Positions 36,589 through 46,142 are shown, counted from the stretch's first letter. The stretch is 64,000 nt of DNA from Collinsella aerofaciens (GCF_028206795.1 NZ_JAQLFJ010000003.1:72850-136849), one strand, 5' to 3'. The notes: generated from the sequence alone by a model not told the origin. A program made the numbers and translations.

Positions 36589-39357
36589 ATGCTGATGCTC
36601 AAAACCGCCACGGTACTCGAAGCCATCTCCAAGCGCCGCCGCACGGCGCGCCCCGCCGCTCGCGCCGGCATGTCCAAGAACATCATATTCGCCGCCACCC
36701 ATAGCGCCGAGGACGCCCTCGTGCTGCTCGACGCCACGGCCGACGGACTCACTGCCGAGCATGCCGCCGAGCGCCTGAACGCCGTCGGCCCCAACACCAT
36801 CGAGGCGCCGACCAAGACGCTTGTGCGCCGCATCGCCGACGCATTCGTTGACCCCTTCGCCGGCATCCTCGCCGCGCTCGCGCTGGTCTCGCTCTACATC
36901 GACGTGCTCGCCGTGCCCGAGCCGCAGCGCGACCCCTCCACGGTCATCGTCATCGGCATCATGTTGCTGGTATCGGGCGGCATGAAGTTTATCCAGGAAG
37001 CCCGCAGCGGCAATGCGGCCGAGGCCCTCAAGGACCTGGTCTCTAACACCTGCTGCGCCCTGCGCGACGACGAGCGCCTCGAAATCCCCTTCGACGAGCT
37101 CGTCCCCGGCGATGTGATCCGTCTCTCTGCCGGCGATATGGTGCCGGCCGATGCCCGCATCATCACCGCGCGCGACCTGTTTGTGATCGAGTCCGCGCTC
37201 ACGGGCGAGAGCGAGGCCGTCGAGAAGACCTCTGCCGCAGCTGTCATTGAGGGCGCCGACAGCTCCGCGTTGCCGCTGTCTGCCTGCAAGAACATCGTCT
37301 TTACCGGCACCTCCGTGCAAAACGGCACCGCCATGGCACTCGTCGTTGCCACCGGCTCGGACACATACCTGGGCGGCATCGCCAAGATGCTCAACGGGCG
37401 CGGCGAGAAGAGCGCGTTTGACCGCGGCGTCTCGAGCGTCTCCATGCTGCTCGTGCGCCTCATGCTCGTTATGGCGCCGGCGGTCTTTGCCATCAACGCC
37501 GCCACCAAGGGCAACGTCATCGATGCGCTGTTGTTCGCCACGAGCGTGGCCGTGGGCATCACGCCGCAGATGCTTCCCGTCATCGTGACCACGAGCCTGT
37601 CGCAGGGCGCCAAGGACCTCGCCCGTCGCCAGGTTATCGTCAAGGAACTGCCGGCGATCCAAAACCTCGGCGCGATGGACGTCCTGTGCTGCGACAAGAC
37701 CGGCACCCTCACCGAGGACCGCATCGTGCTCGAGCGCTACCTCAACACCGACGGCAACGAGGATGCACGCGTGCTGCGCCATGCGTTTTTGAACAGCTTC
37801 TTCCAGACCGGCCTCAAAAACCTTATCGACCTGGCCGTCATCGACCGTGCCGATGTGACGCCCTCGACCGTCGTGCCCGATTCCATGCTGGGCCAGAGCC
37901 TGCGCGACCGCTATACCAAGGTCGACGAGGTGCCCTTCGATTTCTCGCGCCGTCGCCTGAGCGTAGTTGTCGCCGACGCCCAAGGCAAAACCCAGATGGT
38001 TACCAAGGGCGCTGCCGAGGAAATGCTCGAGATCTGCTCCTTTGTCGAGGTCGATGGCATCGCTCAGCCGCTCACCGACGAGAGGCTCGCCCAGATTCGA
38101 AAGCAGGTCGCCGGACTTAACGCCGAGGGCCTGCGCGTGATTGCCGTGGCGCAGAAGACCAATCCGCGCTTCGTGGGCGAGTTTGGCATCGCCGACGAGT
38201 GCGACATGGTGCTGATGGGCTTTTTGGCCTTCCTCGATCCGCCCAAGGCGAGTGCCGCGGGCGCCGTCGCCACCCTCGAGGCCAAGGGCGTGGCGGTCAA
38301 GGTCCTGACCGGCGACAACGATCGCGTCGCCGCCACCGTCTGCGAGCAGATCGGTATCGACGCGAGCAATGTCTTGCTGGGCTCCGAGATCGATGCGCTC
38401 GATGACGCCGAGCTTGCCGAGCGCGCCGAGCACACCCACCTCTTCGCCAAGCTCTCGCCGCTGCAGAAGGCGCGTCTGGTGCGCGTCATGCGCGAGCTGC
38501 TCGGCCACACCGTGGGCTTTATGGGCGACGGCATCAACGACGCCGCCGCCATGCGCGCGAGCGACTGCGGCATCTCGGTCGATTCGGCCGTCGACATCGC
38601 CAAGGAATCCGCCGATATCATCTTGCTTCAGAAGGACCTGGGTGTGCTCGAGCGCGGCATCATCGAAGGCCGCCGCACCTACGGCAACCTGCTCAAGTAC
38701 CTCAAGACCACGGTGAGCTCCAACTTTGGCAACGTACTGTCCGTGACCGTCGCGAGCCTGTTCCTGCCGTTTTTGCCCATGAGCGCCCTGCAGCTGGTGT
38801 TGCTGTCGCTGGTCTACGAGATCGTGTGTATCGCGCTGCCGTGGGACACCGTCGATGACGCCTGGACCGCCCGTCCGCGCGCCTGGGACGCCGCGTCCAT
38901 TAAGGGCTTTATGCTCGAGTTGGGTCCCGTGAGCTCGCTGTTTGACATCGTAACCTTCGCCGCGCTCTTCTTTGTGGTGTGCCCTGCCACCGTAGGCGCA
39001 AGCTGGTCCGAGCTCGCCGGGACGGGCAACGCCGCAGGCATGGCGGCCTTTGTGGCGCTCTTCCAGAGCGGCTGGTTTGTCGAGTCCATGTGGTCGCAGA
39101 CGCTCGTGATCCACATGCTGCGCTCCCCGCGCCTGCCGAGCCCGCGCGACCACGCCGCGCCCGCGCTGTGCGTTCTCACCGTACTGGGCCTGGCGCTCGT
39201 CACCTGGCTGCCGGCAAGCCCCATCGCCGATGCGCTCGGCCTCTTGCCGCTGCCGGCGAGCTTCTTCGCGCTGCTCATCGGCATCGTCACCGCCTACATC
39301 GCGCTCACTCAGCTGGCAAAGCGCCGCTACATTGCCCGCCACGGCGAGCTGCTGTGA
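36589..39357 (+). CDS. mgtA: Magnesium-transporting P-type ATPase (MgtA type)
   Basis: The 922-residue P3B-type ATPase imports Mg2+ at the cytoplasmic membrane. It has an N-terminal cation-ATPase domain and TM pairs near 90-150 and 295-350. The TGES phosphatase motif is present (LTGESEAVEK). The phosphorylation motif DKTGTLTED (about residue 366) is intact, as are the nucleotide site KGAAEEML, hinge GDGINDAAAMRASDCG and about six C-terminal TM helices. AAGGAGGACCCT precedes the ATG. The gene is monocistronic. The protein begins with a basic stretch (KRRRTARPAARAGMSKN), as in MgtA proteins. Confidence 0.94.
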   Translation: MLMLKTATVLEAISKRRRTARPAARAGMSKNIIFAATHSAEDALVLLDATADGLTAEHAAERLNAVGPNTIEAPTKTLVRRIADAFVDPFAGILAALALVSLYIDVLAVPEPQRDPSTVIVIGIMLLVSGGMKFIQEARSGNAAEALKDLVSNTCCALRDDERLEIPFDELVPGDVIRLSAGDMVPADARIITARDLFVIESALTGESEAVEKTSAAAVIEGADSSALPLSACKNIVFTGTSVQNGTAMALVVATGSDTYLGGIAKMLNGRGEKSAFDRGVSSVSMLLVRLMLVMAPAVFAINAATKGNVIDALLFATSVAVGITPQMLPVIVTTSLSQGAKDLARRQVIVKELPAIQNLGAMDVLCCDKTGTLTEDRIVLERYLNTDGNEDARVLRHAFLNSFFQTGLKNLIDLAVIDRADVTPSTVVPDSMLGQSLRDRYTKVDEVPFDFSRRRLSVVVADAQGKTQMVTKGAAEEMLEICSFVEVDGIAQPLTDERLAQIRKQVAGLNAEGLRVIAVAQKTNPRFVGEFGIADECDMVLMGFLAFLDPPKASAAGAVATLEAKGVAVKVLTGDNDRVAATVCEQIGIDASNVLLGSEIDALDDAELAERAEHTHLFAKLSPLQKARLVRVMRELLGHTVGFMGDGINDAAAMRASDCGISVDSAVDIAKESADIILLQKDLGVLERGIIEGRRTYGNLLKYLKTTVSSNFGNVLSVTVASLFLPFLPMSALQLVLLSLVYEIVCIALPWDTVDDAWTARPRAWDAASIKGFMLELGPVSSLFDIVTFAALFFVVCPATVGASWSELAGTGNAAGMAAFVALFQSGWFVESMWSQTLVIHMLRSPRLPSPRDHAAPALCVLTVLGLALVTWLPASPIADALGLLPLPASFFALLIGIVTAYIALTQLAKRRYIARHGELL

Positions 39358-39417
39358 CGCCCGAATCGTGGCGCGCGACCCATCAGGCGGTCAAAAAGTC
39401 CCGTCTCAAGTTAAACC

Positions 39418-39444
39418 ACTCATTTAAGTACGTCCCCAATGAGT
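39418..39444 (+). repeat. Small REP-like palindrome (GTCCCC family)
   Basis: ACTCATT (39418-39424) pairs with AATGAGT (39438-39444) around TAAGTACGTCCCC. An identical element is at 49130-49156, a variant at 35241-35273 and an inverted imperfect copy at 46251-46277. A separate imperfect 16-bp inverted repeat (GCGGCGGAATGGCTCC with 39487-39502) directly follows. Confidence 0.8.
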
Positions 39445-39546
39445 GCGGCGGAATGGCTCCCCTTGACAGCTTAAAGCCGTCATGCAGGAACCATTCCGTC
39501 GCAGCCTTATGAAAGGGACTGGGTTGTAAATGTTGGAGAAGAGCCG

Positions 39547-40860
39547 TTAGCGCTCGGGTGTCAGGATCACCAGAGCGTCGTGCTCAAAGGGATGCTGCGC
39601 CACGCGCACGGTGCCGTCACCGTTGTCACGGACGGGCAGTTTTGCGATGCGCTTGTCCTCCATGTCGAGGACCGTCGCCGTCCAGCCACGCGCGCCGTCG
39701 AGCTTAAACTTGAGCGCCGTGGTACGCGGCAGGTACGCGACGATGCGATCGCCAACGCGCGCCACACGGATGGCCTCGCGCGCGTCATCGAGCAGCTCCT
39801 GCGCCGGAACCACGGCAAGCGCATCGTCACCGGCAGTAGCGCCTAGGCTGGCAAGCACATGTTCGATCGCGCCAAAGTCCCACACACCCGCAAACTGCAG
39901 GCACTCTTGCCAGCGGAAGGGCATGTCAAAGCCCTCGCCCAGGACCGAACCCTGGCTGCGCGATGTTTGCCAGTTCCACACGCCGTGTGCGCCATAGGTC
40001 ACGCCGGCACTGGCGCCGGCAAGAATCGACGACCATACGCTCGCGCGGCAATCCTGCGCGGTAAAACGCCAGTAGACGTTGCGCGACGCACCCATCTGCT
40101 CGTAGCAAGGCTCGGAGTTGACCATCGGCTTTTTGGGATAGTTGGCGATAAAGTCCTGCGGCAGACGCCATGCCTCGGGCTGGCCCTCGTAGTTGTGGCC
40201 GGGCTGGAACATATAAAAGTCCAGACGGTCCAGATACTGCGCCGGAATGGTGCGGTTACCGCGGTTGATATGCATGGTGCGCAGTGCCTCGGGCGCGCGC
40301 TTGACGACCTCGTCGAGGGCGTCCTCGTAATAGGCGATCGCCTCGTCGCCGGCAAAGTCGGTATCGCCCGTCACCACGTAGACGGGGTCGAACTCGCCCA
40401 GGTTCTCGACGACGCGGGCAACGTGGACGCGAACCTCCTCACGCGGCATAACCTCGGCGCCGCAACGCTCGGCGATCTTGGCGCCCCAGGTACCGGGCAC
40501 GTAATTGCACCACATGAGCACGAGCGCCGGACGAATGCCGTGCTCGACGGCAGCGCGGCACATGGCGGCGGCACGATCCCAGTACGCCTGGTTGGGACGG
40601 GACCAATCAAAGTGCACGCCGTCCTCGCTGGCATAGGGCCAAATGCCCAGGTCGGGGCAGCAGCGATCCCACTGCGGCAGCGTGTTGATCTGCAGTGCGT
40701 TCATGCCCTGCTCGGCACGGCGGGTCAGGTAGTAATCCCAGTCGTCCTCGGCAATGCTCGTAAATGCGCTCCAGCACGTATCGGCAAACCAAAAGAACGG
40801 TTTGCCCTCGCACAAAAAGCCGTCCTGGCGACCGTTGACGGTCAGCTTTCCCAAACTCAT
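39547..40860 (-). CDS. DUF4038/GH140-like glycosidase (apiosidase-like)
   Basis: The 437-residue protein without signal peptide matches the DUF4038 TIM-barrel. It starts with GKPFFWFADTCWSAF, continues with GMNALQINTLPQW, CNYVPGTWGAK, VYVVTGDTDF, and the probable catalytic region PMVNSEPCYEQMG. It ends with a DUF5060/C-terminal beta-sandwich (about 350-437). GH140 apiosidases belong to this family, but most members are uncharacterised, so the substrate is uncertain. ATG 40860 is preferred because AAAGGA is correctly spaced; an ATG two codons earlier overlaps that site. The leader contains a 16-bp perfect hairpin. PTS EIIBC lies upstream on the same strand. Confidence 0.8.
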   Translation of the reverse strand: MSLGKLTVNGRQDGFLCEGKPFFWFADTCWSAFTSIAEDDWDYYLTRRAEQGMNALQINTLPQWDRCCPDLGIWPYASEDGVHFDWSRPNQAYWDRAAAMCRAAVEHGIRPALVLMWCNYVPGTWGAKIAERCGAEVMPREEVRVHVARVVENLGEFDPVYVVTGDTDFAGDEAIAYYEDALDEVVKRAPEALRTMHINRGNRTIPAQYLDRLDFYMFQPGHNYEGQPEAWRLPQDFIANYPKKPMVNSEPCYEQMGASRNVYWRFTAQDCRASVWSSILAGASAGVTYGAHGVWNWQTSRSQGSVLGEGFDMPFRWQECLQFAGVWDFGAIEHVLASLGATAGDDALAVVPAQELLDDAREAIRVARVGDRIVAYLPRTTALKFKLDGARGWTATVLDMEDKRIAKLPVRDNGDGTVRVAQHPFEHDALVILTPER

Positions 40861-40897
40861 CTGCATGTCCTTTCGTTTGATAAAGGATTTGCGAACC

Positions 40898-40938
40898 GCC
40901 GGGGGCTTTCGCGATAACCCCGCGCGAAAGCCCCCGGC
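40898..40938 (-). promoter_or_regulatory. 16-bp perfect hairpin in the leader of the DUF4038 gene
   Basis: GCCGGGGGCTTTCGCG (40898-40913) pairs exactly with 40923-40938 around 9 bases. It ends 37 bases before the start codon. It could be an attenuator, an mRNA-stabilising hairpin or an operator. Confidence 0.6.
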
Positions 40939-40994
40939 GCTTGGCAAACCCTCGCGGGCGAATCTCACCCGCCTCCATCAGTCTACCTTGCAAG

Positions 40995-41029
40995 AAGGGC
41001 CCCGCCGGGCTTACGCCTGACGGGGCCCT
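40995..41029 (-). terminator. Terminator of PTS EIIBC (first copy)
   Basis: GGGCCCCG (40997-41004) pairs with CGGGGCCC (41021-41028); the minus strand continues TTCTTG. It lies 41 bases after the stop at 41070. Confidence 0.75.
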
Positions 41030-41069
41030 GTCGTGTAGGTGAGGTCTTATGCGACCGAACGGTTTGGCC

Positions 41070-42497
41070 TTAGGCCTCCATCTCGGCGAGCTCCTCCTTG
41101 GAGAAGCCGGAGACAAAGACGACGGCAGCGGCGATGACAAAGGAGATTGCCATACCAACGATAGCCCAGACGGTGTTCATCTGGCCACCCTGCAGGTAGT
41201 TGGTGAAGACCAGGAAGTTGGAGGCACCGCCTGCGAGGTAGTAGGTAACCCCCATGAGGCCGGAGAACACAGCGCCGATGGCACCGCCGATGAACATGCC
41301 AAACATGGTGCGACGGAAGCGCATGAGGATGCCGAAGAGCGCGGGCTCGGTGACGCCGCCGGCGATGGCGGAGATGACGTAACCGATGGCGAGAGACTTC
41401 TCGTCGGGGTTCTTCATCTTGAGGAAGGCACCGAAGGCGCAGCCCCAGACAGCGGCCATAGCGCAGTTGGTGGAAACGAAGACGAAGGGATCGTAACCGG
41501 CAGCGATGATCTGAACCTGGGCGAGCAGGATGACGGGCATGTGCATGCCGCAGACCACGAAGAGCTGCCAGAAGGCGCCGAGGATGGCCATGACGATCAG
41601 GATGCCGATGCCGCCAAGGTCAGCAAGGCCGAAGAGGGCGTTAGCGATCAGCGTACCGATCTCGTTGCCGATGGGGGCGAGGACGATGAAGGCGATGGGG
41701 ATGGTAACGATCATGGTGCAAAACGGCGTGAAGACCGTGGAGAGCACGTCGGGCATGACCTTCTTAAAGAACTTCTCGACGAAGTAGAGGACAGGCACCG
41801 AAAGGATGATCGGCAGGACGGACTGCTGATAGTTGGCAGCAGCGATCTGGATGCCGTAGACGGAGATGATGCCGCCACCCTCCTGCGTGGCAGCCGTCAC
41901 AACGGACGGAGCCATGAGGGCGCCGCCGAGCAGCATGCCGAGCACGGGGCTGGCGCCGAGCTTCTTAGCCGCGGCATAACCCAGGTAGATGGGGATAAAG
42001 GTGAACGTGGCCTCGTACAGCGTGGTGTAGAGGAACGTATAGGTCGGGTCGTCGGCCGAGAGCACACCGAGCATGGTGGGGCCGAGGACGGCCGCGATGG
42101 TACGGAACAGACCGCCGGCCATGAGCAGCGGGATGAGCTGGGTCATGGAGCCGGACAGATAGTCGAGGATGATGTTAGGCAGGTTCTTGAGCTCGAACTT
42201 CTCCTTGGGAGCATCGAGGTTCTCGTTGACGGCCTCACCCTGCTTGACGCCGGAGATGGCGACGAACTCGGCGAGCACCTTGGGCACGTTCTGGCCGATG
42301 ATGACCTGGAGCTGGCTGCCGGCGAACTGGCAACCCAGAACACCCTTGACCTTCTTGATCTTCTCCACGTCAACCTTGTTGTTATCCTTGAGCGTCAGAC
42401 GCAGGCGCGTCATGCAGTTGGTGGCGACGGTGACATTCTCCGCACCGCCCACGAGCTCGAGGACATCGGTGGCAATCTGCTTGTTATCTACTGCCAT
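41070..42497 (-). CDS. PTS beta-glucoside-family EIIBC permease
   Basis: The 475-residue membrane permease has an N-terminal EIIB domain (1 to about 85) with phospho-Cys in ATNCMTRLRLTLKD. The EIIC domain (about 105-465) has around ten membrane segments and the GGVTEPALFGILMRFRR motif near the substrate site. No EIIA domain is fused, so a separate IIA must donate phosphate (27333-27869 is a candidate). GGGGAGGGGTCCC precedes ATG 42497. Three TAAAC/GTTTA palindromes in the upstream gap probably form operators shared with the divergent esterase. Paralogue at 46386-47807. Confidence 0.93.
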   Translation of the reverse strand: MAVDNKQIATDVLELVGGAENVTVATNCMTRLRLTLKDNNKVDVEKIKKVKGVLGCQFAGSQLQVIIGQNVPKVLAEFVAISGVKQGEAVNENLDAPKEKFELKNLPNIILDYLSGSMTQLIPLLMAGGLFRTIAAVLGPTMLGVLSADDPTYTFLYTTLYEATFTFIPIYLGYAAAKKLGASPVLGMLLGGALMAPSVVTAATQEGGGIISVYGIQIAAANYQQSVLPIILSVPVLYFVEKFFKKVMPDVLSTVFTPFCTMIVTIPIAFIVLAPIGNEIGTLIANALFGLADLGGIGILIVMAILGAFWQLFVVCGMHMPVILLAQVQIIAAGYDPFVFVSTNCAMAAVWGCAFGAFLKMKNPDEKSLAIGYVISAIAGGVTEPALFGILMRFRRTMFGMFIGGAIGAVFSGLMGVTYYLAGGASNFLVFTNYLQGGQMNTVWAIVGMAISFVIAAAVVFVSGFSKEELAEMEA

Positions 42498-42987
42498 GGG
42501 ACCCCTCCCCATATCTTCGTGTGCCTGGTCGTTCGTTCGCAGGCACGCCTTTGGCCCGGCGACTATAACCCCTTACGGTTGCCGGACCCTTGGATACGCT
42601 TTTGTAAACAAGGTGTTTACTGAACGTTTACGGGCTTTAGTTTACACGGAGCGCCGAATTTATGGCAATTTTGCCGTCTACAGTCCGGTGAACGGTAGGA
42701 AATCGGGGGTGAGCGTATTTAAATGGCGGGAGAAGATCTATTTGACCATCTATCAATATATGGCTATTTACGTGGGATTTTATTTTGATAAACACCTCTA
42801 TGACCTGTTAGCTCATCAACAGAAGCCCTGCTAGAAGCTAGTAAACATATGTTTAGTAGTTCATGGCGTGTTCATTTTTGCCGTTTACCGAGTTTATCAG
42901 CTTGTTCTGCATTTCTGGATTAAACTAAACATGTTTAGATTGTATTGCCGCTTTTGTTTCCCACTAGCGGCGCAAGGGAGGCAGCTC
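42498..42987. promoter_or_regulatory. AT-rich divergent control region with TAAAC/GTTTA palindromes
   Basis: The 490-bp gap is much more AT-rich than its surroundings (especially 42600-42960). Three palindromes share the same core: GTAAACA-AGG-TGTTTAC (42604-42620), a 22-bp one centred on AAACATATGTTT (42838-42859, one mismatched pair) and CTAAACATGTTTAG (42925-42938). Extra half sites GTTTAC lie at 42626-42631 and 42640-42645. One site is near the PTS gene and two near the esterase gene, so one regulator may control both. Confidence 0.65.
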
Positions 42988-44325
42988 ATGGAACTCAAAT
43001 TGTGTACCTACGCGACCGTCACCACCTTGGGCGACTTTGGCCCCTGGATCAGCAAGGTCGTACTCGACCTGCCCTGCACCGTGCGCGCCAACGACATCGA
43101 CGCGAACACCTTCCATATATATGTAGAGCGTCACGAACGCTCGGGCGAGGTTCTGATGCGCAAGGAGCGCGGCGCCGACCATGCCGCGCCCTCCGTGGGT
43201 TACATCGACATTCTCGCCGCATATCCGTGCGACGAGAACGGACGTAAGCTCGCCGTGGGCACCCATGTGGCGCTCGAGGTCGCTGAGCAGCGCCTGACCA
43301 AAAAGATCGAAGGCGGCGTCATGGGCTCGCGCATGCTCGATGACCAGCTGCGCATCACGCAGCTCGCAGCTCTTCCCGGCAACGACGGCGACGATCCCAC
43401 CTGCGGCCTGGTCTTCGACACCTGCCGTGGCGATATCTGCCCCGCGCTCAAAGGCTGGAGCAACGCCACGCAAAAGACCGCCGTCGACGGCATCGCGCTC
43501 GAATACGGCTTCTTTGAGCCCAGCTTTAAGGCCGAGGACTCGGCCTGCTTCAATCCCTTCGCGCCCGAGGCGACGGTCGTACCCCAAAAGGCACCGCTCG
43601 TGGTGTATCTGCACGGCGCCGGCGAGGGCAAGGGCGCCACGCAAGGCGAAGGCGCTACGCGCGCCTATATCGGCAACCGCGTGACGGCCATTAGTCAGGC
43701 GCAGATCCAGCGCTACTTTGGCGGCTTTGCCTGGGTGCTCGTGCCGCAGTCGCCCACGTTTTGGATGGACAACGGCGTCGAGCAACTCGGTCGCTCCAAC
43801 CAGAGCATCTACTCCTCCGTGCTCAAGGCGCTTATCGACGAGTTTGTCGCCGAGCATGTCGACCGCATCGACACCGACCGCATCGTGGTCGCCGGTCTTT
43901 CCAACGGCGGCTTTATGACCCTGCGCCTGTGCGCCGACTACCCCGATTTCTTCGCCGCGGGCCTTCCCTGCTGCGCCCCGTGGTACAACGCCACGGACAA
44001 GGACGTGGCCGCGCTCGCCAAGACGCCGCTGTGGTTTACACACTCAAAGGGCGACGAGCTCGTGCACCCGCAACAGACCGTGCTGCCGCTGTTCGCGCGC
44101 CTACGCAATGCCGATGCCAACGTGCACCTCACCTACTTTAGTCATGTCGAGGACCTGACCGGCGTGTATCGCGAGGCCGACGGCTCGGCCAAGAAGACGT
44201 TCAACCATGGCGTGTGGATTCACCAATTCAACGACCTGTGTTATCAAGACTTCGACGGGGGCAACGTACTCATCGACGGCGAGCCGGTGGGCTGCTGGGA
44301 GTGGTCGGCCGGGGTCGACCGCTAA
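42988..44325 (+). CDS. Alpha/beta-hydrolase, predicted esterase/peptidase
   Basis: The 445-residue protein has a beta-rich N-terminal domain (1 to about 200). An alpha/beta-hydrolase domain (about 205-440) follows, with strand-loop LVVYLHGAGEGKGAT, nucleophile Ser in VAGLSNGGFM, likely Asp in HSKGDELVHP and likely His in HGVWIHQ. No signal peptide. It resembles PHB-depolymerase/COG4099-type esterases found in polysaccharide gene clusters, where they remove acyl groups; the substrate is unknown. AAGGGAGGCAGCTC precedes ATG 42988. It is divergent from the PTS gene across a shared operator-rich region and is followed by a long hairpin. Confidence 0.8.
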   Translation: MELKLCTYATVTTLGDFGPWISKVVLDLPCTVRANDIDANTFHIYVERHERSGEVLMRKERGADHAAPSVGYIDILAAYPCDENGRKLAVGTHVALEVAEQRLTKKIEGGVMGSRMLDDQLRITQLAALPGNDGDDPTCGLVFDTCRGDICPALKGWSNATQKTAVDGIALEYGFFEPSFKAEDSACFNPFAPEATVVPQKAPLVVYLHGAGEGKGATQGEGATRAYIGNRVTAISQAQIQRYFGGFAWVLVPQSPTFWMDNGVEQLGRSNQSIYSSVLKALIDEFVAEHVDRIDTDRIVVAGLSNGGFMTLRLCADYPDFFAAGLPCCAPWYNATDKDVAALAKTPLWFTHSKGDELVHPQQTVLPLFARLRNADANVHLTYFSHVEDLTGVYREADGSAKKTFNHGVWIHQFNDLCYQDFDGGNVLIDGEPVGCWEWSAGVDR

Positions 44326-44336
44326 GCCCTCCCATC

Positions 44337-44459
44337 GCGGGGACCGGGGTTTAGTCTTGCAAACGTCCTCGGGCATGCATGGGCTGGCGCTTTGCGCTTC
44401 GCGCTGCGCCTGCCCATGCCCCCTGCGGAATGTTTGCAAGACTAAACCCCGGTCCCCGC
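44337..44459. repeat. 123-base hairpin with 28-bp perfect arms
   Basis: Arms 44337-44364 and 44432-44459 are exact complements (start GCGGGGACCGGGGTTTAGTC). Inside, GGGCATG/CATGCCC and GCGCTTTGCGC words extend the fold. It starts 12 bases after the esterase stop and can act as a bidirectional terminator, but it is far longer than one needs to be. No T-run. Confidence 0.8.
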
Positions 44460-44587
44460 TGCGTTGACGTTGCTGTGACCCTGGCCGGGCGCTTCCGGCG
44501 GGCCGACGGGTCGGTGGCGATGGGGGCGTGGGTCCCGTCTTGCCTTGCGCGTAACTGGCTGAAATTATTTTGGTTGGAGCTTTGCTT

Positions 44588-46099
44588 ATGTCTCAAAATT
44601 TGACTCGGGTGATTGTTACTACCGATATGGAAGTCGATGATATGAACTCACTTGTTCATTTGGCTCTGTATCTTAATTTGCTTGATGTGCAGGCTGTGGT
44701 GTATACGGCTTCGCAGTATCACTTTCTTGGGGATGGAGTTCATACGCTCGGCGAGGTGAATTCGCATTGGCGGACCAAGGGTGTGCGCTCCTATACCTGG
44801 GATGTTGTGCCTCATGAGCCCGATCCGCTGGCCGGCGAGCTTCGCGAGTATCGGCCTTTTCCCGAGCATTGGATCGAAAGTCTTTGGAGCAACGAATACG
44901 CCCAGGCTTGGCCGCAGCTGCAGGCCAATGCCGTTGCCGCCGGCGAGCCGTCCTTCCCCACGCCCGCACAGATGATTGAGCGTACGTTTGTGGGAAATGT
45001 TGCTTTTGAGGGTGATGTGACTGAGGAGACGCCCGGTTCGCGCGTCATCGCCGATGCCATCATGGACGACGACCCCCGCACGCTGTGGCTGCTCAGCTGG
45101 GGTGGTATGAATACTATCGTTCGTGCCCTCATGAGTATTGCCGAGCGTTATCACGACACACCCGAGTGGCCCGCCGTACAGCAGCGGGTCTATCAGAAGG
45201 TGCGCGTGATGGGCGTTGCCGATGGCGTGGGACAGGACAACTCGTGGCTCGACCATGGGCGCGAGCTCTTTCCCGAGCTCGTCTTTTGGCGTGTGCCCTA
45301 TATGTATGGCGGCTATGTCGACGCCAAGACGGCTCAGCCCGATACGCTGCCGCTGTTTAAGGCTCCTTGGCCTGAGCAGAATCTCACGCAGGACAACGGC
45401 CCCCTCATGGCGCGCTACATGCTCTATGGCGATGGCAAGGTCTACGAAAACGAGCCTGAGCGCTTTCAGTTTGGCAAGCATGCCCGTCTGGATTGGGGCC
45501 TGGAAGGCATGCCCGCGGTGCAGTTTGAGCGCGGCGACTTTATGGCCGAGGGTGACAGCATGACCTATATTCCGCTGCTGCCGTTTGGCCTGCGCGGTAT
45601 CGACGACCGCGGCTTCGACACACTGCTCGGCCGCATGTTTCTTGATGGGCATCCCGATGCGAACGCGCCCGCCGGTCTTGCCGCCCTCGGCACGCCTGCA
45701 GACGACAATCTCAATCCCTATCTGCGTGCCTATCAGGAAGACTTTGCCGCCCGCGCGCAATGGTGCGCCCATGATCCGGCCATCTGCTCGCATCCGGCAC
45801 ATGTTGTCGAGGTCACGGCCGACCGCAGCGCCGCAGCCGGCGAGCGCATCGACCTTGCGGCGACCATCGTCGACCCCGACGACCGCGGCTTCGACGCACA
45901 TTGGGATATCGCCGTGGACCCGTCGAGCTATGCAGGCGTCCAGGATCTGTCGATGTGGCAAGAATGCACGGTAGACACCGCTTTCATCGTGCCCGCCGAC
46001 GCACGACCCGGCGACCGCTTTGTGCTCACCCTCACCGTGCTGACGCACGCCGAGCGCCCCTGCACCCGCTACGCCCAGGTCGCCGTGACTGTGGCGTAG
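44588..46099 (+). CDS. DUF1593 nucleoside-hydrolase-like protein
   Basis: The 503-residue protein has an N-terminal nucleoside hydrolase-like domain (about 1-330) with the metal-binding start RVIVTTDMEVDDMNSLVHLALY and WLLSWGGMNTIVRAL. A C-terminal beta domain (about 400-503) resembles the Sde182-type cellulose-binding module. No signal peptide, so it probably acts on imported oligosaccharides or glycosides. Ribosome site TTGGAGCTTTGCTT before ATG 44588. The first 200 bases use many AT-ending codons (TCT, GTT, TTG), unlike the rest of the gene or the neighbours, perhaps to keep the 5' mRNA open after the GC-rich hairpin. Confidence 0.78.
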   Translation: MSQNLTRVIVTTDMEVDDMNSLVHLALYLNLLDVQAVVYTASQYHFLGDGVHTLGEVNSHWRTKGVRSYTWDVVPHEPDPLAGELREYRPFPEHWIESLWSNEYAQAWPQLQANAVAAGEPSFPTPAQMIERTFVGNVAFEGDVTEETPGSRVIADAIMDDDPRTLWLLSWGGMNTIVRALMSIAERYHDTPEWPAVQQRVYQKVRVMGVADGVGQDNSWLDHGRELFPELVFWRVPYMYGGYVDAKTAQPDTLPLFKAPWPEQNLTQDNGPLMARYMLYGDGKVYENEPERFQFGKHARLDWGLEGMPAVQFERGDFMAEGDSMTYIPLLPFGLRGIDDRGFDTLLGRMFLDGHPDANAPAGLAALGTPADDNLNPYLRAYQEDFAARAQWCAHDPAICSHPAHVVEVTADRSAAAGERIDLAATIVDPDDRGFDAHWDIAVDPSSYAGVQDLSMWQECTVDTAFIVPADARPGDRFVLTLTVLTHAERPCTRYAQVAVTVA

Positions 46100-46142
46100 C
46101 AAGGACAGCGCCAATATTCAACAAAGAGCGTCCCCAGGTACC

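Noticed and set aside
36562..39342. 926-residue open frame on the minus strand opposite mgtA
   Set aside because: It is the GC-rich antisense shadow of mgtA. The sense strand has full P-type ATPase motifs, and the antisense protein is low-complexity Gly/Asp/Val/His without domains.
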